Shown: positions 63,880 to 64,000 of the stretch, one piece after another
Numbering within the stretch: the stretch's first letter is position 1
Layout of the letters: each line of letters opens with the position of its first letter
Assembly: GCA_028564925.1 (NCBI GenBank)
Contig: CM053030.1
Location: 379,437,833-379,501,832 of the forward strand
Origin: Lithobates sylvaticus
Lineage: Eukaryota > Chordata > Amphibia > Anura > Ranidae
DNA length: 64,000 bases
Direction: 5' to 3'
Notes under the pieces: generated by a model
Database searches by the model: none
Seen by the model: only the letters and a program-made list of their open reading frames with translations
What the model was told of the DNA's origin: nothing
Translations under genes and position numbers: made by a program

Positions 63880-64000
63880 GTTTTATATATTTTTGGGGGA
63901 TATTTATTATAGCAAAAAATAAAAAAGAATGCGTTTTTTTTCAAAATTGTCGCTCTTTTTTGTTTATAGCGCAAAAAATAAAAACCGCAGGGGCGATCAA
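63880..64000 (-). mobile_element. 1-kb TTAACCACTT repeat, copy J, cut by window end
   Basis: TATATATTTTTGGGGGATAT, TTATTATAGCAAAAAATAA, CAAAATTGTCGCTC and TTTATAGCGCAAAAAATAAA, then AACCGCAGGGGCGATCAA, match copies B and I in the same order. The preceding part is missing, so it is truncated on the left. Confidence 0.88.

Overview
This is vertebrate nuclear DNA with no prokaryotic gene organisation. The repeat content (the 1-kb repeat bounded by TTAACCACTT / AAGTGGTTAA, MITEs with CGTACACACGGTCGGA-type ends, several Tc1-like elements, and an epsilon/gamma-like class I retrovirus) is what I know from ranid frog genomes. The frog assignment is recognition from memory, not a database result. No complete host gene is visible. 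The only host-gene candidate is one possible 63-bp exon at 2145-2207 (+).

Layout. 1-700: MITE and hAT debris. 700-2600: mostly single-copy DNA with a 298-bp perfect tandem duplication and the candidate exon. 2.6-3.5 kb: a long foldback with degenerate GGGTTAG repeats. 3.5-8.4 kb: interspersed repeats, then a quiet interval. 8.4-12.3 kb: a nested stack in which a ~3-kb composite with a 13-bp target duplication splits an older repeat. It contains a full 1-kb TTAA repeat, a foldback and a large palindrome whose two strands encode near-identical peptides. 13.0-17.5 kb: a run of TTAA-bounded elements, one inserted into the terminal repeat of another. 18.8-22.6 kb: a five-step nest including an hAT MITE and a broken Tc1 transposase gene. 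23-27.7 kb: a minisatellite, quiet DNA, MITEs and more TTAA elements. 28-31.3 kb: a GC-rich element with short inverted ends, split by a Tc1 fragment. 31.3-46 kb: quiet intervals alternating with MITEs, a Penelope-like RT fragment, and three copies of the 1-kb repeat, two carrying a 23-bp minisatellite. 47.05-55.39 kb (minus strand): a young-looking endogenous retrovirus with two LTRs, long gag and pol reading frames, and an unexplained frame upstream of gag. 55.4-64 kb: three more Tc1-family fragments, another nested pair of TTAA repeats, and terminal MITE pieces.

How it fits together. Apart from the single-copy intervals, almost everything is mobile-element derived and heavily nested, so insertion order can be read in several places. 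Two nested insertions show directly that the 1-kb repeat duplicates TTAA on insertion. At least seven other families here also end in TTAA. The retrovirus has about 1.5% LTR divergence by eye, a Leu-tRNA primer site, gag and pol in one frame separated by an amber codon, and only a short env-like stretch. It is treated as a fossil throughout.
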